Shown here: piece after piece, positions 1-12,099 of the stretch
How the letters are laid out: every line of letters starts with the position of its first letter
How positions within the stretch are numbered: position 1 is the stretch's first letter
Assembly: GCA_025642075.2 (NCBI GenBank)
Contig: JAODUO010000068.1
Location: 62,001 to 126,000, forward strand
DNA: 64,000 nt
DNA from: Ridgeia piscesae
Taxonomy: Eukaryota; Annelida; Polychaeta; Sabellida; Siboglinidae
Direction of reading: 5' to 3'
Made by a program: the position numbers and the translations under genes
Notes under the pieces: generated by a model
The model's input: only the letters and a program-made list of their open reading frames with translations
Told to the model about the DNA's origin: nothing
The model's database searches: none

Positions 1-309
1 CATATGCCAATATTTATTCCTCACACAATGTAAAATTATGAGCTAATTATGCTTTTTTTACATTTTGTGTTGCAGTTAATGAAGTTACAGAAAGCAAGAC
101 ATATATGCAGGAAATGCTATGTGCAGACTGAAACCAATGGCGGACAATTTGGATTACGCTACATAGGGACACATTTCCTTGTTTCAGTGGCAGCTCATCT
201 TACAAATAAAGTTATATAATACCATTTAACATCAGCATAGCACAGCATTTGCAGCCTATTGAACATTATTTTCAATTTAGCATGATTTTCTACACGCACA
301 CCCATTTAG

Positions 310-375
310 TTGTTTTTGCCTCGTGACTTTTAAAAGACTATTAAAAACCCACCTATTCCAGGCTGTGATGGAGTG
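310..375 (+). mobile_element. LINE 3' coding remnant
   Basis: The plus strand reads TFKRLLKTHLFQAVMECR followed by a stop, the typical C-terminal F-K-x-x-L-K-T-H-L-F motif of CR1/L2-like LINE ORF2. AT-rich 3' sequence follows to about 720. Confidence 0.5.
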
Positions 376-844
376 TAGATAGATACCTGTCAGTTTATTT
401 TATGTTTATTAATTATTTATTTCATTTAACTATTTATTATCTTGTACATGTTTCACACTAATTTGACAAAATGTCTTACTCATTATTTTATTATCAATAT
501 ACTATTGTTTAAAAAATCATCTTTAGTTAACTTATTTATTTTATCATTTATTACTTACTATTACTTTGTATACAGATTTTATGTATTGAAATGTCAGATA
601 TAAAATAAGCTAACCTTTTGAGATTCCATTATATTGGTTTGAATTTTTTAATCACTGGATGATTACAGTGAAGAGTTTCTTAAAATGTCGTTCAATGCAA
701 TAAAATATTACGTTTTTTTATAAATCACTGTCACTGATTGTGGCGCACTACAGTCACGTGAGTTACGCTGTCTATCAAAATGTGCCTCACAACTTGTTTG
801 CCTCGTGTTAATTTGCGACAAATAACTTTGCTGAGAGGTTATAT

Positions 845-1081
845 ATACATCCTAACGAACAACCCGTAGTATTTATACCATAAATGCTTTGTATTTTCGA
901 GGCACATTGATGATTTTACATATATACATCCTAACGAACAACCCGTAGTATTTATATCATAAATGCTTTGTATTTTCGCGGCACATTGATGATTTTACAT
1001 ATATACATCCTAACGAACAACCCGTAGTATTTATACCATAAATGCTTTGTATTTTCGCGGCACATTGATTATTTTACATAT
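845..1081 (+). repeat. 79-bp tandem repeat, three copies
   Basis: Three near-identical copies, with CCTAACGAAC starting at 851, 930 and 1009 (period 79). They differ at only a few positions. Confidence 0.9.
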
Positions 1082-1083
1082 AT

Positions 1084-1440
1084 CGCGCGTGCGCAGAAAC
1101 GTCAATCGGAACATTTATAACGCCGTAAAAATGTAAGCGCTACAGCGCTACGTACGTGTGTCACCCCTTTAGGCAAAGTGCGGAAGTTAGCTGAGTCAAA
1201 CTAAATCATAATAACTCCATCAACCGTGAGGACAGCGCAAATTATCTCCCCCAACATGAGCGATTTCACTGGCTGAGCTTAAATTCAGAGTTGTGCAGAG
1301 CGATTAGTTAGGGTTATTGCTGGCAGACACAGAGTAGTCAGCAGCAGCAACTCCTGGCTCGCAACGATGAATTTATCCCTATTTCATGATTTACACAAAC
1401 TTTGAGAGACCGTTTTCCCGGAAGGATCACAAGCTAAACT
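1084..1440 (+). promoter_or_regulatory. Possible promoter with NRF1-like site and non-coding exon
   Basis: GCGCGTGCGCAG at about 1085-1096 matches the NRF1 palindrome well. The following 350 bases are richer in CpG and end at a possible plus-strand donor CTAAG|GTAAAA at 1443. No coding exon downstream could be tied to it; the reverse direction is equally possible. Confidence 0.25.
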
Positions 1441-2197
1441 AAGGTAAAAAATAACTCACCACACGTTATTTAAAATGTTTATAAAAACATTAAAAAGACG
1501 AATATGCCGTATTTACTACAACGTTACTCGGCAACTTTAATCCAGCAGCCAAGCTTTAACCTATCAGACTTTAATTCACTGACGATGACAAGGCAGTCCG
1601 TGACCATACCTCAGGTGGGTAACGTAGCTTGATATGGCCAATTGGTTACGACTTACGAGGAGGGGTCTACTGCAACTACTGCTTCCCCCCACAACACCCC
1701 CTCGGACACTTTGTTATCACCTACTGGCTTACTAACGTTGATCAAGTGCTCTTGCAAAAATGAAATTGTACCACAAGCACATGCAGTTGAAATACTTCTG
1801 ACATGACAGGTATACTATTTTGCACATGCCACTTTGGACAAGCCTGCCAAAACAAAAGTATGATGAAGAAGAAGGGAACTGAAGATAAGAAAGGAAGGAA
1901 TATTATAGCATTATGATCTTATGTAGTAATTCTCCACATCTGATGACATATGGGACATTTATGGTGTATGTTGCCAAACATGAAATTATAATAATTTGTG
2001 TCTATTTTATGTTATTTCACATCAATGATGAGGAATCTAATTCCCTCACGTTTAAAAAAACATAAAATGATATTTTACTTTTATCTTATTTGGTTGTAAA
2101 GATAATGAAAATTAAGTTCATTTTGGCGGACATTTTGGATTTTCTTATTTTATTTTCAAAATGCCCAAAGGTGAGAACTCCACACCCACCTGGATAT

Positions 2198-2198
2198 C

Positions 2199-2274
<76 letters not shown>
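2198..2274. repeat. (TA)n microsatellite
   Basis: About 76 bases of uninterrupted TA. A shorter interrupted AT tract lies at 2667-2708. Confidence 0.95.
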
Positions 2275-2278
<4 letters not shown>

Positions 2279-2376
2279 GCTAGACCATGAGATAAAAGAA
2301 GACAACTATATCAGGCAAAAAGGGGTTAAGTTAAACAATTCCCTTTGGCTGTAGGACTACTTTATATTTTAGTTAC

Positions 2377-2541
2377 CTTGCAATAATCCAGAAGCGACCA
2401 AACTTTTAACGAATCATTGAGTCCCTTTGCGCCAGATGGCACGGTATGTGCGAATGTCATCATTTTCGTTGTATCCTCGTACGAAGTAAGGCTGATGACG
2501 AACATAACGAACCCCATCAAGATCTGGATGCCGCCGATGGA
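2377..2541 (-). CDS. Isolated exon of an unrecognised membrane protein
   Basis: The minus strand has an acceptor ATTTACAG|TCCATC at 2541 and a donor TGCAAG|GTAACT at 2377, enclosing 165 bases (55 codons, phase 0-0) without stops. It reads SIGGIQILMGFVMFVISL, a clear transmembrane helix, followed by a polar loop and LKVWSLLDYCK. The helix resembles the G-x-I-Q-I-L-x-G helix of MS4A-type four-span proteins, but one exon is not enough to assign a family. Neighbouring exons were not found in the window. Confidence 0.5.
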
Positions 2542-2677
2542 CTGTAAATGTTGGACAAATTTTAGATCAAACATGATACATAATTAGAATACACAGGTTA
2601 AATTTGAAAATTAGTAAACATATAATAATTGAACACAGGTTAAGATATTGTAATGTTTTATTTTGCATATATATATA

Positions 2678-2708
<31 letters not shown>

Positions 2709-2819
2709 GCAAAATAAAACAAGTTACTATCCTGGCTTGAATATATGATTAATGATTTACCTTTTAATAATAATACAAATAATTAGGTAACTTCTATTGC
2801 GCTTAAATCATGGTGAAGT

Positions 2820-3560
2820 TTAGAAATGGGAGCGCTCACACGTGGTGGTGCCATTAGCGCCATCGCGTGACGGATACTGGCGCTATAAAAATTGAGATTA
2901 TTATTATTGTCTCACACTACCTCTCTGTGCCAATAATAGACTCTGTCTTTAGGCAATGCATGCAATAAATATCATGAAGACAATGTCGAAGCTGCTGCAA
3001 GGAACACTTAGCATCAGGGGTTGACAAAGATATAAATATAATGTTTTATGTGCATCGATCATCTGCGTAAAAGAAGGTCTTTCAAATGATAACTATTCAT
3101 AACTCAATATACTACAACATACCAGAAATAAGTACGTCGCTTGGTGCTTTCTCACCCGCCAGCCTTGAAAAGTATTGAGCTGCTTAACTCGTCTTTCGTA
3201 GGCGGTTATACGTGCCATTTGCGTTCGTCTTGTGATGTCCGGCGACAAACGCAACCTTCGAATATAAAATATATGCCGGTAGTGTTTATACGTCACGACC
3301 TGACGTCATATTACGTTTTACGCTGACCAAATAGCCATCTTCCGAAGCGCTTATGCCACGCCCATAAACCGTTGATCACGTCACAACGCGTAACCAAGCG
3401 CGATTTCGTAGGCGGTAAGCCACTGATTCCGCTTGATACTAGGATCGAATGCGTAATCAGTGTGAGTAATTGTAACACTTCTATAGCGCCTATCATTGAA
3501 ATGTCAAGCTCAGAGGCGCTTAGTTATGTAACGTTTGGAGCACGATGGGGGTAGAAAATG
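2820..3560. other. CpG-richer stretch, no gene recognised
   Basis: GC and CpG rise here relative to the flanks, and the motif TTTCGTAGGCGGT occurs twice (3197 and 3404). Short open frames on both strands resemble nothing known and lack convincing splice sites. It may be a promoter for the minus-strand gene whose exon lies at 2377-2541, which is a guess. Confidence 0.3.
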
Positions 3561-4279
3561 TGTACGCAAGTATTGTATGTCTGTAAACGCCACAACACAA
3601 AGCAATTCCTCGTGCATTTGTAATGTTATTTGGTAATAAAATGTCTGAAATTGAAAATTATTTGGCGTAAACATAAATGGGGATAAGCAAGACTGGTCAT
3701 TGAAGCATGGAACCTCCGAAAATTACTAAAGTTATTACTAAACACGACGAATAGAGAGGTCAGTAGTAAAGTAGGTTCCACAAAAATAGCAATTATCTCA
3801 CTTATAAATGGATATTCATACAAATCGTGTAACTTCTACCTACTACAAGTTTACACCAACAAATGGTTCACAGCAAAATATCACAAGTTCTGGCCTTCTG
3901 CGGCACGAGAAATGTAGACGGCTACTTCAGTTTCATTACACACAAATGGAATGGTCACTTAGCTACCCAAGAAAAAATGTTTTCATTTCTGACCACACAG
4001 TACGCGATAAGCTCTCCTTGCCACTCATTCCTTGCCACTTTATCCAGTATAATAATATTGTCTCTGCACGATTTTTATTAAACCAAGACCATGTGCTTTA
4101 AACAATGTTTGTACCACCAGAATACGTCAGCTAGACTGCCGAGGAAATCGCGTTTAATATATCCGAAACAGTGTTTGCAATTTTCCAGTGACGGGAATGA
4201 CTGGTAGCTGATAGACACGTATTGTTCCTGGCGAGAGAAAAGTTGGATCAGTGACAGGTTCACATTCCTCTCCATTTCA

Positions 4280-4283
4280 CACA

Positions 4284-4323
<40 letters not shown>

Positions 4324-4325
4324 TG

Positions 4326-4368
<43 letters not shown>
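4280..4368. repeat. (CACG)n then (AC)n microsatellite
   Basis: Tetranucleotide ACGC units pass directly into AC repeats. From 3560 to 4280 I see no gene. Confidence 0.95.
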
Positions 4369-4369
<1 letters not shown>

Positions 4370-5006
4370 AATGATTAGATACCATCATTTAAAATAAACA
4401 TATTTTCATGTGCAACTAATACATATTGCACACGACAGTAGTGTATTAATTCGTATTGATACATAAGGTACAGTCTGCCCGGAAACCAATAACACGGTAT
4501 TCAGCAGGCGAATGTGTTCCAATTGTGATGCAGACAAACAGAGAACTGGTAGCACTCTACCAGTGTAACAGATTATATCAAAACACTGACGCGACCAACG
4601 ATGGCATGAGTACGTTTCTTCATTGTTAGTCATTTATGTTAGATTGCATGCAACAGAGATCTACATATCCATCAGGTCACCATTGTTTGAAATCAGCAAC
4701 GAATGGCCTTCATTACGATCTTGTCAGAACACTTTCTAAATCAATATTGCATGAACAATTTCCCGCGGCGCTTCTCACGACTTAGTACAAACGCAGTGCA
4801 CCTTCAAAAGGTTACACATACGTCACAAACACATATTTGTTTACGATAAAAACTTGTATTTAGACTAGTAACTGTAAAGATCAATATAATTATTTATAAT
4901 CAACACATGGAACATAACACGGTCTGAAATTTTGACGGCTGGGCGTACGCAAACATGGGTACTAACATTAGACATTGTAACGGGTGACCTTAGCCTATAT
5001 CACTGG

Positions 5007-6159
5007 CAGTGTTGCCAAGTCCGCGGTTTTCCCGCGGAATTGGGCTAGTTTTAGACCTGTTCCGCGGGGGGGAAATGGCAGTTGCGGGTTGCGGTTTTTG
5101 GGGCTTCTTTGTATGCACATGCCGCTATTTTTGGGCTAGTTTAGAAAGTGATGGTTTTACGTCATGTGTTACATTAAGAGCAGTCTTATTCTACGTCTCG
5201 TAATAAATACTGTGAATTACCAATCCATAGCCTCCCAATGCCTTTGAATACAGACACACACATTGCCAACTCCAGCCTGTGCCACCCAGTTGTCCATAAA
5301 TAAGGGTAATAGTCATTCTCGCGCGCCAGGGGTCGCTGCTGCTGATTACGTCAATACCAGCTCTTCTCGTCGTAGCGCTACGTGTAACTAACCCAACGAC
5401 CATTAGCAGGTTTCATACTGTCGCTGCTATTGCTGCCATTCAGCAACGCCGCTGTAAAGCGGGTCTTCTCGACAATGAATATCGTCAAGATGAAGCTGCA
5501 GAATAGGATGCAGCAGGACTCCCTCGAGAAGATCCTCCACGTGCGAGCATATATGTCGCGCCACAAGATCTGCTGCAACAAGTTTGTGCCAGACAAGACA
5601 ATGCTGATGCTCTTTGCGGCCGAACTGTACCGTCAGGAGGACGACGATTCCATGCTGGGCATCTAGGACACCTGCCCTAGACCTAGTCTACACCGAGTGT
5701 TGTGCTGCGCTGTGACAACACGTGCGCGCGATCCTGTGCACACGTGATTAAAATTTCAGTTTTGAGTTTTAATGGGTTTTTGATTGAATTTGTGATTGCG
5801 TGCGTGCGTGCGTGCGTGCGTGCGGGCCTGCTTACCTGTGTGTCATGTGCATATACGCCAGTTTAGGGCATATATGTGATTAAGTAGAGGGATATTTATG
5901 TAGTGAATTTTGTGACGTTATGATGTACACCATGTCTATTTATAAACAAGCATTTATAGTTCACCGTAGAACAGTAGGTGGCGCTCAACTGCAAGGAATG
6001 ATGGAAACATCCACTCATCATTAGGTAAATACTTTGTGCGTGACGTACTTGAAATGCATTTCCTTCTTTATCGGTAGGTCACTGGATATTTGGGCTAGTT
6101 TTGGGGCAAGTTTTCGAGGGCCATTGGGCTAGAAATATTTTTTTGTCCTGGCAACACTG
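5007..6159 (+). mobile_element. hAT transposon, complete ends, decayed interior
   Basis: The left end starts CAGTGTTGCCA and the right end is its exact reverse complement (TGGCAACACTG). Both are flanked by a perfect 8-bp duplication ATCACTGG (4999-5006 and 6160-6167), diagnostic of hAT insertion. TTGGGCTAGTTT-type subterminal repeats occur near both ends (about 5039, 5130, 6090, 6125). Inside, 5430-5666 encodes a hAT C-terminal dimerisation domain. Total length is 1,153 bp, too short for a full transposase, so it is internally deleted. Confidence 0.9.
5430..5666 (+). pseudogene. hAT transposase C-terminal (dimerisation) domain fragment
   Basis: The frame reads LPFSNAAVKRVFSTMNIVKM, then NRMQQDSLEKILHVRAYMS, matching the SNAxVERxFSxMNIVKxxxRNRM core of hAT transposases. 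It has no BED or catalytic part, so this is a remnant of the element at 5007-6159. A (TGCG)n tract follows at 5798-5824. Confidence 0.88.
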
Positions 6160-6183
6160 ATCACTGGTCGTTTATCGTTCAAA

Positions 6184-7020
6184 TTAAGCGCAAGCACAAC
6201 TAGAATTCATTGGCACACCGAAAAGGTCCGGAAGTGTCCGACGACGCTTCGACATTCTGCCGCCGACAGCCGGCTCGCTCGCGTCCGATCGCGTCTTCTC
6301 TTTCGCATCGGCGTCATTGTTTTGGGCACTACTGTGCTGCGATACAGTTTTGCACACTTCAACATTGCCCGTACGAGAGTCCATCGGCGGCGCAGACGCT
6401 TTCGTTGTAGTTAGGTCACGCTTAGGCTAAGCGTGACCTAACTACAACGAAAGCAAGTATGACTGTGAAAATCAGCTAAGGCTAGCTGATTTTCACAGTC
6501 ACACTTGCGCTCTGTGACTGTGGCACATCCGAAGTTCGCTCCACCGGCATATTAAACTGTCGTCATTATTGGATGCTGAGCGCTTGGGATGCGAAAGCGA
6601 TAAACTCCTCTTTTTCTTCCGCGACCGTCACGCTTCGACGAGTTTCTACGATTCGTATCGCAATCACTACGAAATAGTTTGTCCAGATGTGACGCCATCG
6701 ACGCCATCTTTAATCTTAGCTGTGGCTGTGCTATAATCATAATGCCATACCCAGCTTCCTTTCGGGAAATTAACTGGAGTAGCCTTCGTGTTGTACGCTG
6801 TCTTCTGGCGAAGAGAGGCCTTCCGACTTTCCCGTCGAGCTATGCTATGACTTAACTCCATGGCATCACGATGCCATTCACCATACGGAATTGTGCATGA
6901 TGGGACGTACATGTGCTTTCGGCGGTCCTCAGCCCATCGATCGGCTGAATCGCCATTTGCATTTGCCGAAAACAATGTCTTTAAGACCAAACAAAAGTTG
7001 GATGGAACTGACAATAACAA
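6184..7020 (-). other. CpG-rich region with short unassigned open frames
   Basis: Minus-strand frames at 6184-6384 (ends SKRRRTLPDLFGVP) and 6667-7020 have coding-like composition but no recognised domain. They may be decayed transposon or promoter-proximal sequence. I do not call them genes. Confidence 0.2.
6398..6508. repeat. Two abutting near-perfect palindromes
   Basis: Palindrome 1: arms 6398-6424 and 6428-6454 (27 bp, perfect) with loop GGC. Palindrome 2: arms 6455-6478 and 6483-6506 (24 bp, one mismatch) with loop AGGC, extendable two bases. They abut with no spacer, and the two loops share AGGC. Confidence 0.95.
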
Positions 7021-7784
7021 CAGTACTTCTCTGTATGACTGGTGACGACACCAATGTGATATATATATATATATATCTACCGACGTACTTCAATTTGGCG
7101 TTAAATAGTTTAATAACAAGCTAAAACTGCCAACACAAACAAACAAGCACGACCACGCTCCCCGCTCTGCTTCTCGCCGCTCTCCAGTTCCGGAGGCCCA
7201 CGGGGGTGTCACAAACGCAGGCGGGGGGTCACTATCACAAATTCACCCCTGACGAGAGGGATGCCAAGAAAACAACAACAACAAAATCCAATTTGACCCC
7301 ATTCTAGTAATAGGGCAACTATTAATTTGAATCCTTAATAGCCATCTGCCATCATGCACATGATGGCAATGATGACAATTTCATTGCCCTGTCACCTCTT
7401 ATGCTGCAGCCTGCGACAGAAGTGGAGAATTCCTAACTTAAACCTATTTGAATTACGACAAATTTCTTAGGTATGGTAGGATTGTGAAGAAAAAAACGTA
7501 CACAGGCATCCTTATACCCTCTGTACTTTGTGACGACGAATCAGGCAGCCAGTTATTGGTCCTCCGTTCCCCGCCATCCTAATATTTTCCGGGATTGCGG
7601 GTGACATGGCATGGCTCCAGTTTTAATTTGCTCCCCTTCCTAATTTTTTATTATTCCCGTCTTTTTGTAAATAAATACTTCCGCGATTCTCGAGATAATT
7701 GAAACGTTTCGACAATGATTGACTCTTTCTGGGGTGGCATGGCTAGGTCTACAACAAGCATGGGAAGTCTTCGCTTTGCCGCCA

Positions 7785-8024
7785 TGTATGCTGTATATAT
7801 TGTGTTGCCACTGTTGTCCCTACCTAATAGCAGTGCTGACAACGAGAGTGTCTTCGGTGGTGAAGAAAATGTACTTTGACTGTAGGTCAGATCTGAGCCA
7901 GGAGACAACATGTAGCCTACTCAACTGCAAGTTGAATACGGGTGATGCATGCTGTGAGTTTCAGCCTTCTGACCAGCTGTTGAAGGCAGCAAAAGCTGCC
8001 ACATGGAATTATGTGCACACCATG
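7785..8024 (+). pseudogene. Second hAT transposase relic, frameshifted
   Basis: SLPNSSADNESVF reads in one frame, then SVVKKMYFDCRSDLSQETT and QPSDQLLKAAKAATWNY in another. This matches the LPHSNADxERVFSxVxKxKxxxR and PSxxLLxxAKxAT parts of a hAT dimerisation domain broken by a frameshift. It differs clearly from the copy at 5430. Terminal repeats were not identified. Confidence 0.75.
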
Positions 8025-8138
8025 AGCAGCATGATGTGTTGTGAGGTGTATGATGTGTGATCTGTGACGTGCAGGTGGTGCTGGTATTTTGTTGTGTGTG
8101 AACTGTTTTGCAGATAAGACTGGTGGTGGTGGTGGCGT

Positions 8139-8385
8139 GTGTGCGCGTGCGCGTGCGCGTGCGCGTGCGCGTGCGCGTGCGCGTGCGCGTGCGCGTGCGC
8201 GTGCGCGTGCGCGTGCGCGTGCGCGTGCGCGTGCGCGTGCGCGTGCGCGTGCGCGTGCGCGTGCGCGTGCGCGTGCGCGTGCGCGTGCGCGTGCGCGTGC
8301 TGCGCGTGCGCGTGCGCGTGCGCGTGCGCGTGCGCGTGCGCGTGCGCGTGCGCGTGCGCGTGCGCGTGCGCGTGCGCGTGCGCGT
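8139..8385. repeat. (GCGCGT)n microsatellite
   Basis: About 250 bases of pure alternating purine/pyrimidine GCGCGT, with one GCTGCG phase slip at 8299-8302. All frames are open on both strands only because of the repeat. Confidence 0.97.
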
Positions 8386-8879
8386 GTATTATGATGTTGT
8401 TCAAGTAAAGATTTTGTTTACATATATTGTGTTTGTAAATTTTGCATTCTACCACTGTTCGATAGCATCGATGTTTAATAGCTCGATTTTCACGCACAAA
8501 TCTCCAGTTTTCTCATTTCAGAAACTTGACAGGTCTACTTTAGTATGAGATCAGAACCATGACCTGTTACCCACCGACGCTCCAGGGCAGTAGCTAGCCC
8601 TCTTGACCCGCTGTTCCTGCATCTATGTTAATTAGTTTTGTAAAAAAGGAAATCATTCTTCCAATAAACCAGAAATGCGTCAGTGATGTGTAGGGATTAA
8701 ATTACACAGTCGACTGCCCGGCGATAGTTTGACCGTTTTTCAAGGCCACGTTGGGATATTAATAATTGACGTCGGCCTCGCCGTTGTGGTTAACAATGTA
8801 TATGGCAATCGACGTCTGTTTGGAGTAATCGATGCCGTGTGTGTTTGGAACTTTCCATTTCGATAGCGAACGTAATAAT

Positions 8880-9128
8880 CACACCAAGGTCGGGTATAAT
8901 CATACCCATGTAATAATCAAGGTCGGGTATACTCATACCCATGTTCGGTATGATTATTGCACGGGTACAATATCTATACCCAACCTTGGTATGATTATTA
9001 CATGGGTATGACTATACCAGCCGTTGGTACGATTGTAGGGGCTAACTTGTGTGGGTATGACTATACCCGCTCTAGATATGATTATACCGTTCATGGGTAT
9101 GAATATACCCGTATGATTATACCCGACG
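8880..9128. repeat. Cluster of GGGTAT...ATACCC palindromes
   Basis: At least eight short palindromes of the type GGGTATAATCATACCC, spaced 20-40 bp, also form a larger imperfect inverted repeat about 8890-9010. They vary in the 4-5 central bases. Confidence 0.8.
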
Positions 9129-9469
9129 GGCGGATAAGGACTGATGATGGTCTGATATGGAGCCGGTGTTCATGTCCATCAGACTCACCGAATGATCTCC
9201 TGGACACCGATGATCGTGAAGAGGAAGAAGACGAAAGCGATGATGAATGATGTTCTGACATTATCATCTTGAAGCCCATGAAAGGCTGCTCAGAAAAGAT
9301 TATTCTGAATTGCTATTACCTAGATCAATAAATGAGTTGTTAAATAAACTTGGTGGCATTTCTGTATTCACAATACCTTGAATTGATCCCCAGCTTAATA
9401 TTTACTTTTAAAACAACACGATTTCTTTAAATGGTATGATTAATTGTATAGCAAAATGGCTTATTGCTA

Positions 9470-10545
9470 GAAGGCAGAGTAGTAGTTGATGGGGAGGTTT
9501 CAAACTGGAAATCGGTTTTGAGTGGAGTACCACAGGGATCAGTATTGGGACCTATTTTATTCTTAATATATATCAATGATTTGGATGATGACATAACAAG
9601 CAAGGTGTTGAAGTTTGCAGACGATACAAGTGTTTAGAAAAAAATCTGAGAAGTGGCAAATGCTGTTTAATTTTGTGAAGTGTAAGTGCCTCCACACAAG
9701 ACATGGGAATGAAGATGCACAATATACAATGGGTGGTACTGTGCTAAATACTACCGTAAAGGAAAAGGACTTAAGATCAACTATTAGTGCTGATATGAAG
9801 GTATCAGAGCAGTGTGGAATTGCAGCAGTGAAGGGAAACCAAATTCTTGGATTAATTAGGCAAAATATAGTGTACAAGGAAAAGGATCTAATAATACTGC
9901 TGTATAAAACAATAGTTAGGCCTCACTTAGAATATTGTATACAGGCATGGAGGCCATATCGCAAGAAGGATATTGATATGCTAGAAAGAGTACAAAGGAG
10001 AGCAACCAAAATTATACCAAAACTCAGGAATATTAGTTTTAAAATGTGTCTAAAAGAATGTGGTTTAACAAGAAACCAGGAGATTGAGAGGAGATGAGAT
10101 AGAAGTATTTAAAATATTAAATGGATATGAAAATATTGACAGAAATATTATTTTCTCGGTTAAAGAATTAAGGAAGGGGGAAAGACTAGAGGACATGGAG
10201 TTACGTACATTAGCAAAAAAGCAGTGTAGACTAGATACTAGAAAATTTTCATTTTCACAAAGAACATTAAATGAATGAAACAGATTATCAGCTGATTGTG
10301 TAGATGCTAGTAGAGTTAATATATTGAAAAATAAACTCGACATATACCTAAGAAGGGCAGGGTACACTTGGACTCTCGATAAGCCAAAGGGCTTCCTAGT
10401 TCACCTGCCATCTAGAATTGAATCTCTAGGTGGCAATCTTGGTCTTGTTAAATCTTTAGTTAATGCCCTCAATTTACATGCAATATTGGCTGAGATACAG
10501 CAAAAAGTCCCATTTTTGATAGTGTGTACCTAAAGACAAATACAA
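9470..10545 (+). mobile_element. Non-LTR retrotransposon (CR1/jockey-like), 3' half
   Basis: Reverse transcriptase motifs are visible: [20 protein letters not shown], and FADDT with the catalytic DD. After a short internal deletion and frameshift near 9630 the frame resumes KSEKWQMLFNFVKCKCLHT, YKTIVRPHLEYCIQAWRPY, and LERVQRRATKIIPKLRN. Stops and shifts occur at about 10096 and 10277 (TGG to TGA), then KNKLDIYLRRAGYT. The 5' part is missing. Protein-level conservation is high for a dead copy. Confidence 0.9.
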
Positions 10546-10906
10546 TGCTGTTATTAGTTTCATAATTAATTAATTGTTACATTCTGCAAATTAATTTTGC
10601 ATTTAGACCCACAAAAAAGGTTGTGAAGCGTGTTTGATCACATCTGAAGAGGGGAAGATGTTGTGGTTTTACTTGTAGGTATGTAATATCTTCATCATTA
10701 TAAAACGTTGATTTCATTTGCAGAACTAGAAATATAGTGCGTGACAGTGGTCAGGATTGGAGCAAGCTTGTGATCATTTCCAGGCTTTGTAGTTCAAGTA
10801 CAAAGATGAGCACACATATTTAGGAAGCAGACATTGCACCATAGCATGATAATATAGTCTATTACTGTGTTGTAAAATAATTTCTCCATAACCATTAAAA
10901 TTTTAA

Positions 10907-11237
10907 GAACGCAGTGGCTCATGGGTAGAGCTTCGGACTCTCGACTAAGAGAACCCAGGTTCAAATCCTGTGTTGCGGTGTTAAAACCTTGGGAAACTTT
11001 TTCACTGTATATTGCTCCAATTCACTCAGCTGTATAAATGAGTGCATGGCTATAGGCAGTGGTGGATATGTGTTCAAGCAGCCTTCGCGAATTAATTGCA
11101 GTATATGGCTGGATGCTTCCCAGAGAAGTTGAGATGGTGTCTGATTGAACAGGTATATTGGGAAAGTAAAGTGTAAAGTGCTTTGAGCAATCCTGAGAAT
11201 TGGATACAGCGCTATATAAGAACTTACCTTTATAACC
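10907..11237 (+). mobile_element. tRNA-derived SINE, full length
   Basis: The tRNA-like head has box A (TGGCTCATGGGTAGAGC) and box B (GGTTCAAATCC) at 10914-10968. The body follows, then the tail TAAAGTGCTTTGAGCAATCC and GCGCTATATAAGAACTTACC. Related copies without the head lie at 32373-32568 (minus) and 45953-46178 (plus). Confidence 0.88.
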
Positions 11238-12099
11238 GTACATATACTGGGTATACAGTCTGTAGTTAGAAAAGACAACTTAAATGTCTGTTCTTTCAAA
11301 TATACGAGTTACTTTTGCCGTTGTTGTCTCAGTATGAACAATACCATGGCAAATGAGCCAGATATGTGCTTTATTCCACTGTCCATATCAACGTAAAAAC
11401 ATCTGGGTCCATTGCAAAACCATATTCAACTCGGCATTCTGTGACTAAATATCAACAAACCATAACCTTTTCCTATGCAAGGAGTACATGTTAATCACTT
11501 CTACTAATTATTACTATTGCATATGCACTTCCACTGCTTACCTCGGTAGTTTGATTTTTAATTGTTGCATCACCGAAAGAGATTCCTTAAACATTTCAGT
11601 TGTTGTATTAAAACCAGGTTCATATAATAATTTTTAAACCGTAATGTTTTCAATCAGGATCACGTTACCCCGTATTGTATCAGTCATTTGGAGAATGTAA
11701 CAGGAATGCAGTCACAAATGTCAAGTACACACACACACATATATATATATCTATATATGAATATTTTATTGTGTCACAATCTACTGTAAATAAAGATACA
11801 TATTTATAAAAACACCAAATGTAACAACATTATAGTTTATGTCATTTACACAACATTTGCCTCTTTCATCTACGACTTGTACACACAGATTAAAGCTGAC
11901 CCAGAATGCTGCAGTTTGCAGTTAAACTTTTAAGCAATATCCAGCTCCTGTGACTGTGCCACTGCAAATCACTGGTTGGCATACCTGTTTATATCAACAT
12001 CAACTTTCTGCCGCTATCCAGTAGCACTGAAGACAGGCAGCAAACTGGGAAACCCAAGCCACAGACCGCAGTAGTTGGAGGACTGCTATCAGGACAAGC

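Noticed and set aside
4078..4260. Minus-strand coding exon (SLIQLFSRQEQYVSIS)
   Set aside because: Plausible composition, but it runs in from a CA/GCAC microsatellite and lacks a clear splice pair.
10914..10980. tRNA gene
   Set aside because: Boxes A and B are present but the cloverleaf is incomplete and the sequence continues into a SINE body found elsewhere in the window.
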